From Hydrogenophaga taeniospiralis CCUG 15921 (GTDB taxonomy: Bacteria; Pseudomonadota; Gammaproteobacteria; Burkholderiales; Burkholderiaceae_C): 64,000 bases of DNA. The stretch is taken from assembly GCF_001592305.1 (NCBI RefSeq), contig NZ_BCWR01000002.1:1-64000 (forward strand), in the 5' to 3' direction. Shown one piece after another: positions 26,532 to 36,028 of the stretch (position 1 is the first letter of the stretch; every line of letters starts with the position of its first letter). A model generated the notes under the pieces. It had not been told where the DNA came from. It saw nothing but the letters and a program-made list of their open reading frames with translations, and ran no database searches. A program made the translations under genes and the position numbers.

Positions 26532-27526
26532 TTCGTGACCAGGATGGTGTGTGGCACCCGACCCGCCGGCACCGTCCGGATCGCCTTGGCGCTCGCCGCG
26601 TCGATCAGCGTCATGTCGTCCGACAGGCCATTGCTCACATACAGGGTCTTGCCGTCGGGGGCAAAGCCCATGCCCCAGGCGCGTTTGCCCACCAGCACCT
26701 GGTTCTTCACGGCCTTGCTCGCCACGTCCACCTCGGCCACGTGGTTGGCCCGGCCCAGGCCCACCCACATGGTCTTGCCGTCCGGGCTCAGCACCATGCC
26801 CACGGGGGTGATGTCGGTTTCACGCATGCCCTTCACCGCAAACCGGATCTTCTGCTTCTCGGTGTGGGTCTTGGTGTCGACCACGCTGACCGAGGCGTCG
26901 AGTTCGTTCGTGACCCACAGCTCGGCGCCACCAGCGGCCAGCATGAAGCGGCGCGGGCGCTTGCCCACCTTGATGTTCTTCGTGACCTTCTTTGTGCCCA
27001 GGTCGATCACATGGACCACGTTGGCCACCTCAGAGGTCACGTACGCGGTCTTGCCGTCGGGCGTGACCAGCACACCCTCGGGCTCGCCGCCGGTCTTCAC
27101 CTCGAACAGCGGCTTCTTGCTGGCGATGTCGTAGGCGGCCATCACGTTGTCGTCTTCGATCGACACGTAGACCGTCTTGCCGTCGGGGCTAAGGGCGAAC
27201 ATCTCGGGGCTGTCGCCCAGGGGCACGGTGTCGGTCAGCTTGCCGCTGGCCAGGTCCACCACTCCCATGGCGTTGCTGTCGCCACAGATCACCAGGATCT
27301 GCTGGCCGCCGGCGCCAAAGCGCATGTCGCGCGGACGCTTGCACACGTCGATGGCGCCGGTGCGCTCACCCTGCACGTCGAACACGTAGATCTTGTGGTC
27401 CTTCTCGCTGGACACATACACCGTGCCTTGCGCCAGGGCAGCCCCCGATGCGGCGCCGAACGCAATCCCCAGGGCCAGCACGCGCAGGGCGCGGTGGACG
27501 AACGACGAGCCCAAAGGCCTTTGCAT
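26528..27526 (-). CDS. PQQ-catabolism-associated beta-propeller protein
   Basis: The 332-residue periplasmic protein has a signal peptide (about 1-33, GAASGAALAQ). Seven YVTN-type beta-propeller repeats follow, such as ALSPDGKTVYVSIEDDN, VTPDGKTAYVTSEVAN and FAPDGKTLYVSNGLSDD. The family occurs next to the PQQ-alcohol ABC transporter and may bind the transported compound or a protein partner; its role is not established. GGAG is about eight bases before the ATG. It heads the propeller, binding protein, permease and probably carrier/metallohydrolase unit. It lies behind a consensus sigma-54 promoter. Confidence 0.88.
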   Translation of the reverse strand: MQRPLGSSFVHRALRVLALGIAFGAASGAALAQGTVYVSSEKDHKIYVFDVQGERTGAIDVCKRPRDMRFGAGGQQILVICGDSNAMGVVDLASGKLTDTVPLGDSPEMFALSPDGKTVYVSIEDDNVMAAYDIASKKPLFEVKTGGEPEGVLVTPDGKTAYVTSEVANVVHVIDLGTKKVTKNIKVGKRPRRFMLAAGGAELWVTNELDASVSVVDTKTHTEKQKIRFAVKGMRETDITPVGMVLSPDGKTMWVGLGRANHVAEVDVASKAVKNQVLVGKRAWGMGFAPDGKTLYVSNGLSDDMTLIDAASAKAIRTVPAGRVPHTILVTK

Positions 27527-27591
27527 GGTGTGTCTCCGACATGTTGTGTGTGGCGATGCCCGGTGCTCGTGCGGCACCTGTGGCATGGGTG

Positions 27592-27607
27592 TGCAAATTC
27601 GATGCCA
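27592..27607 (-). promoter_or_regulatory. Sigma-54 (-24/-12) promoter of the propeller-ABC operon
   Basis: The minus strand reads TGGC, seven bases (ATCGAAT), TTGCA, matching sigma-54 spacing. The start is expected near 27581, a leader of about 55 nt before the ATG at 27526. Confidence 0.65.
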
Positions 27608-27698
27608 GCGGCGCATGGGAATGGAAATTGCCTGCTCAGGCCCCAAACACCCGCGACAAGCCCTCGCGGCTACGGACAAACCCTGAGACAAACCACCC

Positions 27699-28745
27699 AT
27701 GGCCACGACCCCACTGCCCCACGTTGCACCCGACTGTTCCAGTCTGCAACACTCCCCCGTGACACGCCGGCGCTGGCTGGGCTGGAGTCTGGCGCTGGCG
27801 GCCTCGCCCGCCCTGGCCTCGCCGGCACAGCCCGGCGCCTCTCTGCCCTGGCCCAACCGGCCCCTGCAGCTCATCGTGCCCTGGCCCGCGGGCGGCCAGA
27901 CCGACCTCACGCTGCGCGTGCTGTGCGAAGAAGCCGCGCCGCTGCTGGGCCAGCCCATCGTGGTGATCAACAAGCCCGGCGCGGCCGGCACGCAGGTGGC
28001 GCCGCTGCTCAAGGCCGCCGAGCCCGACGGCCACACCATCGGCCAGGTGCCGATCACGGTGTACCGCCACGCGCTCATGAACGCCGTGCCCTGGGACCCG
28101 GTGGCCGACTTCAGCCCCATCCTGCAGGTGTCGAGCGTGACCTTCGGCATCCTGGTGCCGGCGAGCAGCCCCTGGCACAGCCTGGCCGAGCTGGTGGACT
28201 GGGCGCAGAAGCACCCGGGCGAGCTGATCCTGGGCTCCACCGGCATCGGCACCACCGCCCACCTGGCGATGGAGGAAATCCTGCTGCAGCACGGCGTGCG
28301 CTATGTGCACGTGCCCTACAAAGGCACGGCCGACCAGATGCTGGCCGTGGCCGGCGCGCAGATCATGGCGGGGGTGAACTCCACCGGCTTCGCGCCCTGG
28401 GTGGATCAGGGCAAGATCCGCCTGCTCGCCACGTTCAATGCCCAGCGCAGCCCGCGCTGGCCCGAAGTGCCCACGCTGCGCGAGCTGGGCTACGAGCAGG
28501 CGGTCTACACCTCGCCCTGGGGCCTGGCCGCGCCGCACGGCACGCCCGAAGCGGTGGTGCAGAAACTGCACGACGTGTTCCGCCAGGCCATGTTCTCCGA
28601 GCGCCACCAGGCCGCCCTGGCCCGCTACGATCAGACGCTCGACTACCTCGACACACACAGCTACCGCCAGGCGGTGCTGAACACGGTGGAGCGCGAGAAA
28701 CGCCTGCTCAAGCGCATGAACCTGCTGGCCCACCCCGCGAACTGA
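27699..28745 (+). CDS. Bug-family (TctC-like) periplasmic binding protein
   Basis: The 348-residue protein has a signal peptide (RRRWLGWSLALAASPALASPA) and the classic Bug fold: WPNRPLQLIVPWPAGGQTDLTLRVL, VVINKPGAAGTQVAP, and later VPYKGTADQMLAVAGAQI and WGLAAPHGTPEAVV. Bug proteins are abundant in Burkholderiales and bind carboxylates or other small metabolites, usually for tripartite transporters; no TctAB membrane genes are adjacent. It is divergent from the propeller gene and 14 nt upstream of the ABC ATPase, so it is co-transcribed with part of the PQQ-alcohol ABC system. This suggests it may deliver a ligand in the same pathway. Confidence 0.87.
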   Translation: MATTPLPHVAPDCSSLQHSPVTRRRWLGWSLALAASPALASPAQPGASLPWPNRPLQLIVPWPAGGQTDLTLRVLCEEAAPLLGQPIVVINKPGAAGTQVAPLLKAAEPDGHTIGQVPITVYRHALMNAVPWDPVADFSPILQVSSVTFGILVPASSPWHSLAELVDWAQKHPGELILGSTGIGTTAHLAMEEILLQHGVRYVHVPYKGTADQMLAVAGAQIMAGVNSTGFAPWVDQGKIRLLATFNAQRSPRWPEVPTLRELGYEQAVYTSPWGLAAPHGTPEAVVQKLHDVFRQAMFSERHQAALARYDQTLDYLDTHSYRQAVLNTVEREKRLLKRMNLLAHPAN

Positions 28746-28759
28746 CGCCCAGACCCACC

Positions 28760-29500
28760 ATGACCACGCCCCCTTTGCTGACCGCGCAGGACCTGCACAA
28801 GGCCTACAACGGCAAGCCCGCGCTCCAGGGCGTGAGCCTGGCCCTGCGCCCGGGCGAGATGGTGGCCCTGCTCGGGCCCAACGGCGCGGGCAAATCGACC
28901 CTGCTGCAGTTGCTGACCGGTCTGTTCAGCCCGGACCGCGGCCAGATCACCGTGCTGGGCCACGACATGCGGCGCCACCCGGCCCGCGCCCTCGCCGGCC
29001 TGGGCGTGGTGTTCCAGCAGAGCGCGCTCGACATGGACCTCTCGGTACTGGCCAACCTGCTGTTCCACACCGACCTGCACGGCCTGCCGCGCGCCACCGC
29101 GCGCCAACGCATCACCGCCGGCCTGGCCGCCGTGGGCCTGGGCGACCAGGCCAAGGCCGTGGTGCGCAGCCTCTCGGGCGGCACGCGGCGCAAGGTGGAG
29201 CTGGTGCGCGCCCTGCTGCACGAGCCGGCCGTGTTGCTCATGGACGAGGCCACCGTGGGCCTGGACCCGGCCTCGCGCCAGCACCTGCTCGACACCGTGT
29301 GCGGCCTGTGCCACACCCGCGGCATGGCCGTGCTCTGGGCCACCCACCTGATCGAAGAAGCCAAGGTGGCCGACCGCCTGGTGCTGCTGCACCAGGGCAC
29401 GGTGCGCTTCGACGGCGCCATCGACACCTTCATGCAGGCCTCGCAGGGCGCGGACTTCCAGACGGAAGTGCTGCGCGCCCTGGAAAAACCGGGGCTTTGA
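28760..29500 (+). CDS. ABC transporter ATP-binding protein, PQQ-alcohol dehydrogenase system
   Basis: The 246-residue ATPase has Walker A GPNGAGKST, Q-loop VVFQQSALD, signature LSGGTRRKVE, Walker B VLLMDEATVGLD and the switch His in WATHLIEEAK. The pattern resembles DrrA-like and NodI-like exporters, and the family specific to PQQ alcohol systems. It should energise the permease encoded at 24415-25257. The gene ends four bases from the end of the convergent PQQ receptor gene. Confidence 0.88.
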   Translation: MTTPPLLTAQDLHKAYNGKPALQGVSLALRPGEMVALLGPNGAGKSTLLQLLTGLFSPDRGQITVLGHDMRRHPARALAGLGVVFQQSALDMDLSVLANLLFHTDLHGLPRATARQRITAGLAAVGLGDQAKAVVRSLSGGTRRKVELVRALLHEPAVLLMDEATVGLDPASRQHLLDTVCGLCHTRGMAVLWATHLIEEAKVADRLVLLHQGTVRFDGAIDTFMQASQGADFQTEVLRALEKPGL

Positions 29501-29504
29501 AGCC

Positions 29505-31613
29505 TCAGCCGCCGAAAGCGTAGCTGGCGGTCAGCCCGATGCTCCAGTTGCGCCCCGGCGCCGGCTCGAAGTAGCGGCGGTTGCCGTCGTTGGCCACCAC
29601 CGAGCCCACATAGGCCTTGTCGGCCAGGTTGTTGACGCGCACGAACTCGCGCAGGCGCCAGCCGCCGAGCTTCTGCTCCAGCCCCATGCGCAGGTTGAAC
29701 ACGGTGTAGGCCTGCGTGCGGTCGCTGTTGAGGTCGTCCACCCACATGCCGCCCTGGTGCACCGCTTCCAGCGCGCTGGAAAAGCCCGGCAGCGCCGCGG
29801 GCCGCCAGGCCAGTTCGCCGAACACGCTGCGGTTCACCGTGCCCGGGATGCGGTTGCCCGCCGCCACCGTGTCGCCCCCGCTGGCGGCAAAGGCGTCGAC
29901 GAAGCGGGCGTTGAGCGTTGACAGCGCCCAGTGCGTGCTCCAGGCGGGCGTGAGCTGGCCGGTGTAGGCCAGTTCCAGGCCGGTGCGGCGGGTCTTGCCG
30001 GCGTTGGTGTAGATGGTGCGCCCGCCGCTGCTGGACGCCACCACGATCTCGTCCCGCGTGCCGATGTGGAACGCCGCCACGTCCAGGCGGTGGCCCTCGG
30101 CCAGCCGGGTCTTCAGGCCCAGCTCGGCGTGCGTGCTCTTCGCGGCGGCCAGCGCCAGGTTGGGGCCGCTGGCACCGGCGGTGTAGGCGCTCTCGGTGAG
30201 GGTCGGGGTCTCGAAACCGCGGCCGACGTTGAAGTACACGTTGGTCGCTTCGCCCCAATGGCGGGTGACGCCCAGCACCGGGCTGGTGGCGCTGAAGTGC
30301 GTACGGCCGCTGTCGTCGGGGTTGTCCGTGGTGATGAAATGGTCACGCACGCTGAAGTTCACCCGGCTCGCGCGCAGCCCGGCCACGGCGCTCCAGTCTT
30401 CGTTCACGAACCACTGGGCCTGGCCGTAGACGCCGGTGCTGTCCACCGCGTCGTCTTCGTCGCGTTTGAGCGCGCCCTGCGCACCCCGGTTGTTGATGAA
30501 GCCCAGCCGGTGTTCGCTCATGCGGTCGTGGTCCAGCCCCAGCGTGGTTTGCACCTGCCCCTGGCCGAGCGCGAAGCGCTGGCTGTACTGCAGGCCCACA
30601 CCGTTGTAGCTGCGGTCCAGCTGCACGATGCCGCCCGCGGCCGTGGGCGCTTCCTGCACGAAGAGCGGAATGGACAGGCGGTTGTCCAGCTTCCGCTGGC
30701 CGGCGTAGACCCGCGCGGTGAGGCTGCGGTCTTTATCGATGCGGTGCTCGGCGACCAGGCCGACCTGGTTTTGCGACACGTCCTTGCCGGCCTGGTATTC
30801 GAGCGAGCGGGCCTCGGTCTGGCGCGGGTTGGCCTCGAACTGCGCGCGCGTGAGCCCCAGCGGGTCGCCCGACTCGGGCTGGTCGAAGGCGTTGGCCACC
30901 AGGGTGTAGCGCGTGTCCTCGCTCGCCTGCAAGCGCAGCTTGGCGTTGAGGTGGCGGCGCTGCGCCGCGCTGTTGGGGCGCTGGCCATCGGTCTCGAAAC
31001 GGCTGACGTCGATCAGGTAGTTCAGCGCGCCGCTCTGGCCGCCCGCGTTGAGCCCGTAGCGGCGCAGGCCGTCGGAGCCCGTCACGAGCGAGAAGCCGGC
31101 TTCGGGCGTGGCCGGGCCGTCGGCCGTGAACACCTGCACCACGCCGGCCGACGAGTTGCCATAGAGCTGGGCCAGCGGGCCGCGCAGCACCTCGATGCGC
31201 TGGGCCGACGACAGGCTGATGGTGGAGGCCTGGCCCTGGCCGTCGGGCATGGTGGCGGGGATGCCGTCAACGATCAGCCGCGCGCCGCGGATGCCGAAGG
31301 GCGCGCGCGAACCTGAGCCGCGGATGGACAGCTGCAGGTCCTGCGCGTAGTTCTGCCGGTTCAGCACCGTGACACCGGGAATGCGGTTCAGTGATTCGGA
31401 AAGGTTGACCTGCGGCCCGGCAGCCTCGATGGTCTCGCGGCCCACGCCCTGGATGGCGGCGGGTGCGTCAAAGCTCTGCTGCTCGGCCCGGTTGGCCGTG
31501 ACCACCACTTCCGACAGCGTGGTCTCGGCGCTGGCGGTCAGGGGTGCGGCCGCCCAGGCCAGGGCCATGGCCGCCGCCAGGCGCGTGCATCGCGGAGTGT
31601 TGCGGGGGTTCAT
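29505..31613 (-). CDS. pqqU: TonB-dependent receptor for PQQ (PqqU/YncD-like)
   Basis: The 702-residue outer-membrane protein has a signal peptide (about 1-27), a TonB box-like ETTLSEVVVTA and a plug domain. The barrel ends in the aromatic-terminated strand SYAFGG. Several segments match E. coli PqqU (YncD), the PQQ receptor, as I recall it: NRQNYAQDLQLSIRG, the VDGIPATMPDGQGQ motif, VGRGFETPTL, VASSSGGRTIYTNAGKTRR, AYVGSVVAND and RRYFEPAPGRN. The ligand call is therefore stronger than a generic siderophore label. It sits in the PQQ/alcohol locus, consistent with recapture of leaked PQQ. AGGAG precedes the ATG at 31613. Confidence 0.85.
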   Translation of the reverse strand: MNPRNTPRCTRLAAAMALAWAAAPLTASAETTLSEVVVTANRAEQQSFDAPAAIQGVGRETIEAAGPQVNLSESLNRIPGVTVLNRQNYAQDLQLSIRGSGSRAPFGIRGARLIVDGIPATMPDGQGQASTISLSSAQRIEVLRGPLAQLYGNSSAGVVQVFTADGPATPEAGFSLVTGSDGLRRYGLNAGGQSGALNYLIDVSRFETDGQRPNSAAQRRHLNAKLRLQASEDTRYTLVANAFDQPESGDPLGLTRAQFEANPRQTEARSLEYQAGKDVSQNQVGLVAEHRIDKDRSLTARVYAGQRKLDNRLSIPLFVQEAPTAAGGIVQLDRSYNGVGLQYSQRFALGQGQVQTTLGLDHDRMSEHRLGFINNRGAQGALKRDEDDAVDSTGVYGQAQWFVNEDWSAVAGLRASRVNFSVRDHFITTDNPDDSGRTHFSATSPVLGVTRHWGEATNVYFNVGRGFETPTLTESAYTAGASGPNLALAAAKSTHAELGLKTRLAEGHRLDVAAFHIGTRDEIVVASSSGGRTIYTNAGKTRRTGLELAYTGQLTPAWSTHWALSTLNARFVDAFAASGGDTVAAGNRIPGTVNRSVFGELAWRPAALPGFSSALEAVHQGGMWVDDLNSDRTQAYTVFNLRMGLEQKLGGWRLREFVRVNNLADKAYVGSVVANDGNRRYFEPAPGRNWSIGLTASYAFGG

Positions 31614-31692
31614 ACGTGTGTCTCCTGTCGTGGGGTGGTGTCCACCATCGTTGTTCGCATGGCGGGGCTCTTTTTTAAACATGCATTCTGGA

Positions 31693-31708
31693 TACAAGTT
31701 CTATGCCA
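31693..31708 (-). promoter_or_regulatory. Near-consensus sigma-54 promoter of pqqU
   Basis: The minus strand reads TGGC, seven bases, TTGTA: the spacing is right but the -12 element is TTGT instead of TTGC. The leader would be about 70 nt. The same variation occurs in front of the aldehyde dehydrogenase. Confidence 0.35.
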
Positions 31709-31753
31709 CCGGACCCTGCGCCGAAATGGAACACCCTGCGCCACCCCCCGAAT

Positions 31754-32149
31754 TCAGCGGAGCACCGCCGGGCCCGCGCCGGCTTGCTCTTCCGCGTCCA
31801 GTTCGGCCATCTCGGCTTCGCTGAACACCCGCGAGCGCGTGTGGAAGGCCTTGCCCTCCGGCCCTTCGAGCGAGAAGGTGCCGCCATGGCCCTCGATCAC
31901 GTCGATGATGAGCTGGGTGTGGCGCCAATACGCGTATTGCGCCTTGCCGATATAGAACGGGCACCCCCCGATGTCGCCCAGGTACACGTCGCCCGCGCCG
32001 GTGGTGATCTCGCCCAGCAGGTAACAGTTGGCCGCGCTGTTGTCGCAGCAGCCACCGCTCTGGTGAAACATCAGCCCAGGGCCATGCTTGGCCTTGAGGC
32101 TTTCGATCAGCTCCACTGCGGCCGGCGTGGCAATGACTTTTTCAACCAT
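31754..32149 (-). CDS. DUF779 protein, aldehyde dehydrogenase partner
   Basis: The 131-residue protein belongs to the DUF779 family, recognised by ELIESLKAKHGPGLMFHQSGGCCDNSAANCYLLGE (start of the motif region) and GGCPFYIGKAQYAYWRHTQLIIDV. The conserved cysteines and His suggest metal binding. The family is almost always next to an acetaldehyde/aldehyde dehydrogenase of the ExaC/AcoD group, as here. No enzymatic role is established. AGGAG precedes the ATG. A stem-loop in the gap to the dehydrogenase gene may lower its expression. Confidence 0.88.
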   Translation of the reverse strand: MVEKVIATPAAVELIESLKAKHGPGLMFHQSGGCCDNSAANCYLLGEITTGAGDVYLGDIGGCPFYIGKAQYAYWRHTQLIIDVIEGHGGTFSLEGPEGKAFHTRSRVFSEAEMAELDAEEQAGAGPAVLR

Positions 32150-32175
32150 GTCTGTCTCCTTGTTCTGAAAAGCCA

Positions 32176-32203
32176 AAAAGGGGAGCCGTTGCCGGCTCCC
32201 CTT
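32176..32203 (-). terminator. Intercistronic stem-loop between aldehyde dehydrogenase and DUF779 genes
   Basis: The arms AAGGGGAGCCG and CGGCTCCCCTT form a perfect 11-bp stem with a four-base loop. On the minus strand it is followed by TTTTT (counting the stem end). It lies between two co-directional genes that normally act together, so it is likely a partial terminator or an mRNA stabiliser. Confidence 0.7.
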
Positions 32204-32231
32204 CTCACTCACTGTCTCTGGTCTTGTCGGA

Positions 32232-33752
<1,521 letters not shown>

Positions 33753-33815
33753 GTGATGTCTTCCTCTGTGAAGGTGGATGAAATGGGTATCAGCCGAAGG
33801 GGCTGCCTTCACTGC

Positions 33816-33831
33816 CACAACTTCCGTGCCA
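33816..33831 (-). promoter_or_regulatory. Near-consensus sigma-54 promoter of the aldehyde dehydrogenase
   Basis: The minus strand reads TGGCACG, four bases, TTGTG. The -24 element is perfect and the spacing is exact, but the -12 element has GT for GC. The leader would be about 55 nt. A TGTGCC, ten bases, GGCACA inverted repeat lies about 95 nt upstream. Confidence 0.5.
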
Positions 33832-33924
33832 CCACCACAAAGCGACTCAAACTGAGACGATTGCTCACTTTTTTGACAACACAAAGTGAAGGGTTGCGCC
33901 ATTCAGGCCCACACCGCAGCGCAC

Positions 33925-33946
33925 TGTGCCAGCCTGGTACGGCACA
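33925..33946. promoter_or_regulatory. Inverted repeat upstream of the aldehyde dehydrogenase promoter
   Basis: TGTGCC and GGCACA are perfect inverted arms separated by ten bases. The position, about 95 nt upstream of the -24/-12 site, suits an enhancer site for a dimeric sigma-54 activator, but no reference site was available for comparison. It lies close to the 3' end of modE. Confidence 0.35.
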
Positions 33947-33985
33947 CCCGTTCATATGAACGAGGGTGCCAACGCTGGATGCCGG

Positions 33986-34756
33986 TTACCCCGCCAGACC
34001 GATCACCAGCGACGAAACGCCCATCGAAGCCCAGGCCTGCTGCCCCTTGCGCGCCGCGAACGGACTCTCCCCAAAGCCCACCCACTGACCACCCCCATCC
34101 AGCGCGAGCACCACCTCGTCACGCCCCTGCCCGCGCGCCAGGCGCTCGATGCGACCGGGCAGCACACACTGGCCGGGCGTGTCTTCCACCTCACCCCGGC
34201 CGACCCGCACCGCCGTGGCCTTGCACAACACCAGCGCCTCCAGCCCCGCGCGCAGGCCCAGCAGGTCGGCGCTCTCACGCGTCACGCTCGACGTGAGCAG
34301 CGCCTGCCCCGGCGTGCGCAGCCGCACCAGCACCGTGGGATCGCCCTGCCCCAGCGGTTCCACCGCCTCGACACGGCAAGGCAACTGGTTGCGCATGCTG
34401 GTGCGCAAACCCAGACCGAATGGCAGACCAGAAGACCCGCCAGCAAAGCGCGACAGCACGGCCTCGCGCGCCTGGGCCAGCTCGTCGGCCAGTTGCAGCA
34501 GCTGCAGCCCCTGCGCCGTGATGCGCGCCCCACCCCCGCCCGCCCCGCCCACCGTGCGCTCCACCAACGGCACGCCGCTCAAGTTGGTGAGTGTGTCAAT
34601 GGCCTGCCACGCGGCCTTGTAGCTGATGCCCGTGTCACGCGCCGCCTGCGAGATGGAACCCGTCTCACCCACCCGGCGCAGCACCTCCAGGCGCTTGTCG
34701 CTGATGGCGTGGCCTAGGGCTTCGGAGAGGGCGGCGTGGAGCGGGGGCGGGGTCAT
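33986..34756 (-). CDS. modE: ModE, molybdate-responsive transcriptional regulator
   Basis: The 256-residue protein has an N-terminal winged helix of the ModE type (KRLEVLRRVGETGSISQAARDTGISYKAAWQAIDTLTNLSGVPLVER, only the start is needed for recognition). Two C-terminal TOBE/Mop-like units follow (LPCRVEAVEPLGQGDPTVLVRL, and ATAVRVGRGEVEDTP), which bind molybdate. With molybdate bound, ModE represses modABC. A ModE-like operator precedes modA at 43689-43715, about 9 kb away; between them lie the nor cluster and a second, truncated modE start at 41085. The ATG at 34756 is preceded by no strong ribosome site. Confidence 0.9.
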   Translation of the reverse strand: MTPPPLHAALSEALGHAISDKRLEVLRRVGETGSISQAARDTGISYKAAWQAIDTLTNLSGVPLVERTVGGAGGGGARITAQGLQLLQLADELAQAREAVLSRFAGGSSGLPFGLGLRTSMRNQLPCRVEAVEPLGQGDPTVLVRLRTPGQALLTSSVTRESADLLGLRAGLEALVLCKATAVRVGRGEVEDTPGQCVLPGRIERLARGQGRDEVVLALDGGGQWVGFGESPFAARKGQQAWASMGVSSLVIGLAG

Positions 34757-34988
34757 GGTGGGATTGTTCCACGGGACTTCAGGGCCATGGGAGGGCGCTG
34801 GTTCCTGGCCACCCCTTTCGCGCAAATGGGAAGACCTCGGTCAGCGGTCACGAACACGCCTGCATGTGAGCAACCTTGGCTATGTTCGCTTGCGCACAGA
34901 TGATGAGAAGCGACCTCGTCAACATGCACCGTCTGCCGGCCTCTCTCACCCCCGAGGGAACGCGGGCTCAACCGTCGAGGTGCTCCCC

Positions 34989-35105
34989 ATGACCGCGTAC
35001 CGAAGTCTCAAGGTGTTCAGCCATGTCGTGCTCGGTCTGATGCTTGCCGGTATCGCGTACGCCAGCACCATCAGCGTCATCTACTGGACGGGCATCAGCG
35101 TCTGA
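34989..35105 (+). CDS. Small single-helix membrane protein upstream of norC
   Basis: The 38-residue peptide starts at an ATG 15 nt upstream of norC's start region and is mostly one membrane helix (VFSHVVLGLMLAGIAYASTISVIYW). It has no recognised family. Its position, 15 nt before norC with co-directional reading, suggests a small subunit or assembly factor of the nitric oxide reductase, as small subunits occur in other haem-copper oxidases. It could also be a leader peptide. The ribosome site GAGG lies about ten bases upstream. Confidence 0.55.
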   Translation: MTAYRSLKVFSHVVLGLMLAGIAYASTISVIYWTGISV

Positions 35106-35120
35106 CGCCGGTGCGGCCCT

Positions 35121-35960
35121 ATGAACAAGCGTCAGGCACGTTACTTCGCGATCGGCTCAACCCTGCTCGCCACACTGGTCTTCCTCGGTCTCACCATCGA
35201 CAGCCACCGCCAGTTCCCGAAACTGACCAACGCGCAGAACATCACGCCCGAGGTCACCCTGGGCAAGAACGTCTGGCACAAGAACAACTGCATCAACTGC
35301 CACACCATCTTCGGTGAAGGGGCGTACTACGCCCCCGACCTCACCAAGATCGCGCAGCAGCGCGGCGCACCCTACCTGCGGGCCTTCCTGAAAGACCCGT
35401 CGAAGTTCTACGACGAGCAGCGCCACCGCCGGCTGATGCCCCAGCAAGACCTGAGCGATGCCGACATCGACGGCCTGATCGCGTTTCTGGACTGGGTGAG
35501 CAAGGTGGACAACCAGGACTGGCCACCGCGGCCGATCATGGTCACCGGCTTGGGCGCAGCGGGAGGGAACGCCGCAAGCCCCGCAGCCGCTGCGGGATCG
35601 GCGGCTGCCGCGACCGCTTCCGACAAAAACCCGGTGGCCCTGGGCGAGCGTGTATTCAGATCTGCCGCACCCGCCTGCACCGCCTGCCACTCCCTCACGC
35701 CCGGGGCCGACATGGCGGGCCCCTCGCTGGCCGGTATCGCCACGCGCACGCAGGAGACGCTGGCTTCTCCCAACTACAAGGGCTCGGCCACCGACCTGGC
35801 GACCTACATCCGTGAATCCATCACCCATCCCAGCGCACACCTGGTCGCGGGCGCGATGTACTCGGCCAACGGGGTTTCGTTCATGCCCAACACCTATCAA
35901 AAAGACCTGACACCCGAGCAGCTGGCCCACCTCGCGGCCTACCTGGCGACCTTCAAGTAA
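35121..35960 (+). CDS. norC: NorC with an extra C-terminal cytochrome c domain
   Basis: The 279-residue protein is the cytochrome c subunit of nitric oxide reductase. It has one N-terminal membrane anchor (about 8-28) and a canonical NorC domain with C57-INC-H61 followed by TIFGEGAYYAPDL. An Ala/Ser-rich linker (about 144-168) leads to a second class I cytochrome domain with C186-TAC-H190 and a late SFMPNTYQKDL Met. Typical NorC is about 150 residues with one haem, so this is a fused diheme form. The second domain may accept electrons directly from a soluble donor. It precedes norB by 68 nt. Confidence 0.9.
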   Translation: MNKRQARYFAIGSTLLATLVFLGLTIDSHRQFPKLTNAQNITPEVTLGKNVWHKNNCINCHTIFGEGAYYAPDLTKIAQQRGAPYLRAFLKDPSKFYDEQRHRRLMPQQDLSDADIDGLIAFLDWVSKVDNQDWPPRPIMVTGLGAAGGNAASPAAAAGSAAAATASDKNPVALGERVFRSAAPACTACHSLTPGADMAGPSLAGIATRTQETLASPNYKGSATDLATYIRESITHPSAHLVAGAMYSANGVSFMPNTYQKDLTPEQLAHLAAYLATFK

Positions 35961-36028
35961 CGGGCGTCGAAGCCGTCCAGCCCACACAGGCCGCGGTCCA
36001 CCGTCGCCACTTCTGCAGGAGTTTTGAC

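Noticed and set aside
29931..31316. Plus-strand open frame opposite pqqU
   Set aside because: Antisense to a receptor with many conserved motifs; no ribosome site or family resemblance.
34757..34988. FNR/NnrR or NorR site in front of the nor cluster
   Set aside because: I searched for TTGAT-N4-ATCAA-like dyads and a correctly spaced -24/-12 element. TTGGCTATGTTCGCTTGC has wrong spacing, so no call is made.
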